From NCBI RefSeq assembly GCF_900104895.1, contig NZ_LT629742.1, positions 372,001-436,000 on the forward strand: a DNA stretch of 64,000 bases, in the 5' to 3' direction. Shown in pieces: positions 61,122 through 64,000 of this stretch. Positions within the stretch are counted from its first letter, which is position 1; each line of letters starts with the position of its first letter. Under the pieces are notes generated by a model that did no database searches, was not told the origin of the DNA, and was given only the letters and a program-made list of their open reading frames with translations. The position numbers and the translations under genes are program-made. The stretch comes from Microterricola viridarii. Its GTDB lineage: Bacteria; Actinomycetota; Actinomycetes; Actinomycetales; Microbacteriaceae.

Positions 61122-62288
61122 TTAGGCGCCCCAGCTGGACTGGGTGCCGCCGACGCGCTCCGCAGCGATCTGGGCCTGGTAGCCGGATGCCGCGTAGGCG
61201 GCCATCGGGTCGGCCGGCAGGCCACGTCCCTCGCGCCAGGCGGCGAGGTCGCCGCGCACATCGGTGTAGAAAGCGTCCATGAGGATGCCGTTGGCGCCGA
61301 GCACGTCGCCCGCGGTCTGCGCGGCATCCAGCGCCTCGCGGTCGACGAGCAGGGCGCGGGCCGTCATCTCCTGCACGTTCAGCACGGAGCGGATCTGGCC
61401 GGGGATCTTGTCCTCGACGTTGTGGCACTGGTCGAGCATGAAGGCGACGGGGCTGTTCGGGCCGTAGCCGCCACCGCGGACGACCTCGACCATGATCCGG
61501 AACAGCTGGAACGGGTCGGCCGCGCCGACGATCAGGTCGTCATCGGCGTAGAAGCGCGAGTTGAAGTCGAAGGAGCCGAGCTTGCCGAGGCGCAGCAGCT
61601 GCATCACGATGAACTCGATGTTTGTGCCCGGCGCGTGGTGGCCGGTGTCGAGGCAGACCATGGCCTTGTCGCCGAGGGCGGCGACCTGGGCGTAGCTCGT
61701 ACCCCAGTCGGGGACATCGGTGTGGTAGAAAGCCGGCTCGAAGAACTTGTACTCGAGCACCAGGCGCTGCTCCGAACCGAGGCGGGCGTAGATCTGCCCG
61801 AGCGAGTCGGCGAGGCGATCCTGGCGGCCGCGCATGTCGCCCTGGCCGGGGTAGTTGGTGCCGTCGGCGAGCCAGATCTTCAGGTCCTGCGAGCCGGTGG
61901 CGTGCATGATGTCGATGCACTCGAAGTGGTGGTCGATCGCCCGCTGGCGAACGGCGGCGTCCGTGTGGGTGAGGCTGCCGAACTTGTAGACGTCGTCCTG
62001 GAACGTGTTCGAGTTGATCGTGCCGAGCGCGACGCCCAGGTCGCCGGCGAAATCGCGCAGTGCGCTGTAGTCCTCGACCTTGTCCCACGGGATGTGCAGC
62101 GCGACCTTCGGCGCGAGGCCGGTCACGCCGTGCACCTGCGCGGCGTCGGCGAGCTTCTCCTGGATGGTGCGCGGGGTGCCCGGCGTCGCGAACACCTTGA
62201 AGCGCGTGCCGGAGTTGCCGAACGCCCAGGAGGGCAGCTCGATGGCCTGGCCCTCGAGCTGGCTGGCGATGGAGGCGAATGTCGTCAT
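61122..62288 (-). CDS. rhaI: L-rhamnose isomerase (RhaI type)
   Basis: 388 aa, the RhaI form found in actinobacteria and rhizobia rather than E. coli RhaA. Metal ligands are visible in LEYKFFEPAFYHTDVPDWGTS, CLDTGHHAPGTNIEF and DFNSRFYADDDLIVG. It converts L-rhamnose to L-rhamnulose. ATG 62288 is chosen from similarity of the N-terminus and a GAGAAG upstream. A GTG three codons earlier overlaps the rhaM stop as GTGA. It follows the mutarotase gene in one operon under a LacI-type operator. Confidence 0.93.
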   Translation of the reverse strand: MTTFASIASQLEGQAIELPSWAFGNSGTRFKVFATPGTPRTIQEKLADAAQVHGVTGLAPKVALHIPWDKVEDYSALRDFAGDLGVALGTINSNTFQDDVYKFGSLTHTDAAVRQRAIDHHFECIDIMHATGSQDLKIWLADGTNYPGQGDMRGRQDRLADSLGQIYARLGSEQRLVLEYKFFEPAFYHTDVPDWGTSYAQVAALGDKAMVCLDTGHHAPGTNIEFIVMQLLRLGKLGSFDFNSRFYADDDLIVGAADPFQLFRIMVEVVRGGGYGPNSPVAFMLDQCHNVEDKIPGQIRSVLNVQEMTARALLVDREALDAAQTAGDVLGANGILMDAFYTDVRGDLAAWREGRGLPADPMAAYAASGYQAQIAAERVGGTQSSWGA

Positions 62289-62293
62289 GTCTG

Positions 62294-62680
62294 TCACTTC
62301 TCGATCTCGGTGGTGGAGGGGGTGGTGCGCTGGGCGGATGCCGCCAGCTGGTCTTCGAGGTTGAACACCTCGGTCAGTCGTGGGGCGGCTTGGTCGGGGC
62401 GCCCGCCTGCGGAGAGGAAGAACTCGGCCATCTCGGCCTCCCAGGGGGCCGTCGCCGGATTGCGCTCCAGCGCGGCCTGCGATGCGGCGTCGTCATCGGT
62501 CTCGTAGTAGCCGATGAGCAGGCCATCCTCCCGAAGGAAGAGTGAGTAGTTGCGCCGCCCGGCCGCCTCGATCGCGTCCAGCATCGACGGCCACACCGCT
62601 GCGTGCCGCTCGCGGTACTCGGCGATGCGCTCCGGTCGGAGCTGGAGCTGGAAGCACACGCGGTGCGGTGTGGTGCTCAT
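62294..62680 (-). CDS. rhaM: L-rhamnose mutarotase
   Basis: 128 aa. RVCFQLQLRPERIAEYRERHAAVWPSML carries the active-site His. NYSLFLREDGLLIGYYE, the Trp in TAPWEAEMAEFF, and LTEVFNLE at the C-terminal side fit RhaM. A ~15-residue Ser/Thr-rich tail follows the usual end. It feeds the beta anomer to the isomerase. First gene of the rhaM-rhaI operon. Confidence 0.9.
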   Translation of the reverse strand: MSTTPHRVCFQLQLRPERIAEYRERHAAVWPSMLDAIEAAGRRNYSLFLREDGLLIGYYETDDDAASQAALERNPATAPWEAEMAEFFLSAGGRPDQAAPRLTEVFNLEDQLAASAQRTTPSTTEIEK

Positions 62681-62744
62681 CGTCAAAGGTGCCCTTACGG
62701 ATCGGTGGTGCGGAGCAGGGGAGCGGTTCCGTGGCGGCCATTTA

Positions 62745-62756
62745 TGAATCGTTTCA
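62745..62756. promoter_or_regulatory. LacI-type operator of rhaM-rhaI
   Basis: TGAATCGTTTCA; its complement TGAAACGATTCA is identical to the second operator at 41239-41250. It lies about 15-26 nt downstream of the minus-strand -10 box. Confidence 0.75.
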
Positions 62757-62770
62757 AAACGCTCCTTCAC

Positions 62771-62800
62771 AGAGTAGTCCGGCGTCGGCGCCCGAGTCAA
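62771..62800 (-). promoter_or_regulatory. Promoter of rhaM-rhaI
   Basis: On the minus strand TTGACT (62800-62795) and TACTCT (62776-62771) with an 18-nt spacer, followed by the LacI operator at 62745-62756. Confidence 0.7.
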
Positions 62801-62822
62801 CCGAGCGCGCGCGGCGCTCGGA

Positions 62823-62852
62823 TTGTTCACCGCTCGCGGCGACTGCTAGCGT
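62823..62852 (+). promoter_or_regulatory. Promoter of the beta-galactosidase gene
   Basis: TTGTTC (62823-62828) and TAGCGT (62847-62852), 18-nt spacer, divergent from the rhaM promoter. Confidence 0.5.
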
Positions 62853-62855
62853 GAT

Positions 62856-62876
62856 TAAAACGTTCCAATCGATTCG
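62856..62876. promoter_or_regulatory. Overlapping LacI-type sites before the beta-galactosidase gene
   Basis: TAAAACGTTCCA (62856-62867) overlaps CCAATCGATTCG (62865-62876). Both keep palindromic cores (AACGTT, AATCGATT) of the LacI pattern, with imperfect ends. Placed just after the -10 box. Confidence 0.6.
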
Positions 62877-62892
62877 ACGAGGAGTCTTCGAC

Positions 62893-64000
62893 ATGCACTA
62901 CGGCGGCGACTACAACCCCGAGCAGTGGCCAGAGCAGACGTGGCACGAGGACGTCGCCCGCATGCGCGAGGCCGGGGTGACCATGGTCAGCCTGGGCATC
63001 TTCGCCTGGGCGCGCATCCAGCCGGCCGAGGGCGTGTTCGACTGGGAGTGGCTCGACACGGTGATCGAGTTGCTGCACCAGGGAGGTATCGCCGTGGACC
63101 TGGCTACCGCCACCGCGTCGCCACCGCCGTGGGCGACATCCGCCTACCCCGAGATGCTGCCGCGGGACGCCGATGGCAGCGTGTTCTGGCCGGGCAGTCG
63201 GCAGGCATTCGCCCCAAGCTCGCCGGTCTATCGGCGGCTCGCGGCCGAGCTCGTCACCGCGTTGGTCGAGCGCTATAAGGACAACCCCGCCGTCGTGATG
63301 TGGCACGTCAACAACGAGTACGGCTGCCACCTGCACTATGACTACTCGGACAACGCGCGCGACGCGTTCCGCGTCTGGTTGGAGGCCAAGTACGGCACCG
63401 TTGAGGCGCTCAACGCCGCCTGGGGCACCGCTTTCTGGTCGCAGCTGTACACCGACTTCGACCAGATCGTGCCACCACGCAAGGCCCCGTACAGCCTGAA
63501 CCCGGCCGGCCTGCTTGACTTCAAGCGATTCACCTCAGACACCCTGCTCGAGTTGTTCCGGATGGAGAAGGCGATCATCCGCTCCGCGGGCGCGACCCAG
63601 CCCGTCACCACTAACTTCATGGGCGCGTTCCCCCCGGCCGACTACTGGCGCTGGGCTCAGGAGATCGACGTGATCAGCGACGACTGCTACCCGGATCCGA
63701 ACGACCCCGAGTCGTTCAGGGCGTCGGCTTTCGCCCGCGACCTCATGCGCTCCTTCAACCCAGACGTTCCCTGGATACTGATGGAGCAGGCCACGAACGC
63801 GCTGAACTGGCGCCAGACGAACGCACCCAAGGCCCCGGGCCAGATGGCCGCGGTCAGCATGCAGGCCGTCGCCCGCGGCGCCGACGGCGTGATGTTCTTC
63901 CAGTGGCGGCAGTCCCGCAGCGGCAGCGAGAAGTTCCACTCGGCGATGTTGCCCCAGGCCGGCACCCGCACGCGCACCTGGCGGGAGGTCACCGCTCTCG
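62893..64000 (+). CDS. GH42 beta-galactosidase (3' truncated by window edge)
   Basis: The first 369 residues are in the window, with the frame open at the right edge. MHYGGDYNPEQWPEQTWHEDVARMREAGV is the standard GH42 start. The catalytic acid/base Glu is E142 in WHVNNEYGCH and the nucleophile is E298 in ILMEQATNALNW. Spacing is close to that of characterised GH42 enzymes. There is no signal peptide, so it hydrolyses imported beta-galactosides. GAGGAG lies 8 nt before the ATG. Overlapping LacI-type sites upstream place it in the sugar island regulon. Confidence 0.93.
   Translation, partial: MHYGGDYNPEQWPEQTWHEDVARMREAGVTMVSLGIFAWARIQPAEGVFDWEWLDTVIELLHQGGIAVDLATATASPPPWATSAYPEMLPRDADGSVFWPGSRQAFAPSSPVYRRLAAELVTALVERYKDNPAVVMWHVNNEYGCHLHYDYSDNARDAFRVWLEAKYGTVEALNAAWGTAFWSQLYTDFDQIVPPRKAPYSLNPAGLLDFKRFTSDTLLELFRMEKAIIRSAGATQPVTTNFMGAFPPADYWRWAQEIDVISDDCYPDPNDPESFRASAFARDLMRSFNPDVPWILMEQATNALNWRQTNAPKAPGQMAAVSMQAVARGADGVMFFQWRQSRSGSEKFHSAMLPQAGTRTRTWREVTAL

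Overview
The window is high-G+C DNA from an actinobacterium, most likely Microbacteriaceae. The inference rests on several things seen in the sequence. There is a dnaK-grpE-dnaJ-hspR operon preceded by HspR (HAIR) inverted repeats. A CmtR-type ArsR sensor and a CtpE-like P-type ATPase are present. Many genes appear leaderless, with a TANNNT box about 6 nt before the start codon. Intergenic palindromic repeats of the type TGGTCGAGTAG...CTACTCGACCA occur, and the 7-mer GGATGCC/GGCATCC is strikingly frequent, even inside genes. No species can be named from the sequence alone.

Layout. 1-10 kb: the end of a flavoprotein with a Cys-rich tail; a TetR/SDR divergent pair; a heme-oxygenase-like diiron protein with a CDGSH Fe-S protein; a YbdK-type carboxylate-amine ligase; a MarR regulator with a perfect palindromic operator in front of a FAD monooxygenase; and a PadR-DUF1048-ABC exporter operon. 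10-17 kb: CtpE-like ATPase, CmtR and a short CDF transporter (metal homeostasis), tRNA-Gly(CCC), glutamate decarboxylase, a membrane protein and dCTP deaminase. 17-24 kb: an oxidative, non-phosphorylating L-fucose-type pathway (mutarotase, AKR dehydrogenase, lactonase, SDR, FAH-family hydrolase, FadR-type GntR, MFS); the dehydratase step is not in the window. 24-30 kb: RIO-like kinase with a possible 18-aa leader, a lipoprotein, a second MFS transporter, a repeat island, and a cNMP-domain/thioredoxin-reductase-like fusion. 30-38 kb: heat-shock operon, rRNA-type methyltransferase, SDR/MarR pair, a second repeat island and a NYN-LOTUS protein.

38-64 kb is a large sugar island. A LacI-controlled ABC importer with a cellulase-like glycosidase (40.1-45.7 kb) is flanked by two same-orientation serine hydrolase paralogues. 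Next comes a rhamnose unit on the minus strand: DeoR, fused rhamnulose-1-phosphate aldolase/lactaldehyde dehydrogenase, and rhamnulokinase. A second LacI gene is divergent from an operon at 52.6-61.0 kb. That operon encodes a RhaS/RbsB-type importer, an atypical RpiB-like isomerase, a glutamine-amidotransferase-like protein without the usual Cys, a second rhamnulokinase-family kinase and a stand-alone class II aldolase. Minus-strand rhaM-rhaI and a truncated GH42 beta-galactosidase follow. Twelve-bp LacI operators of the TGAANCGNTTCA type recur at four promoters and probably tie the island together.

The best candidate for something undescribed is the 52.6-61.0 kb operon. It looks like a complete isomerase-kinase-aldolase route parallel to the classical rhamnose route in the same island, with an isomerase that has lost residues expected for phosphosugar binding. 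A second notable item is a palindromic intergenic element of exactly 63 bp, present in four copies.
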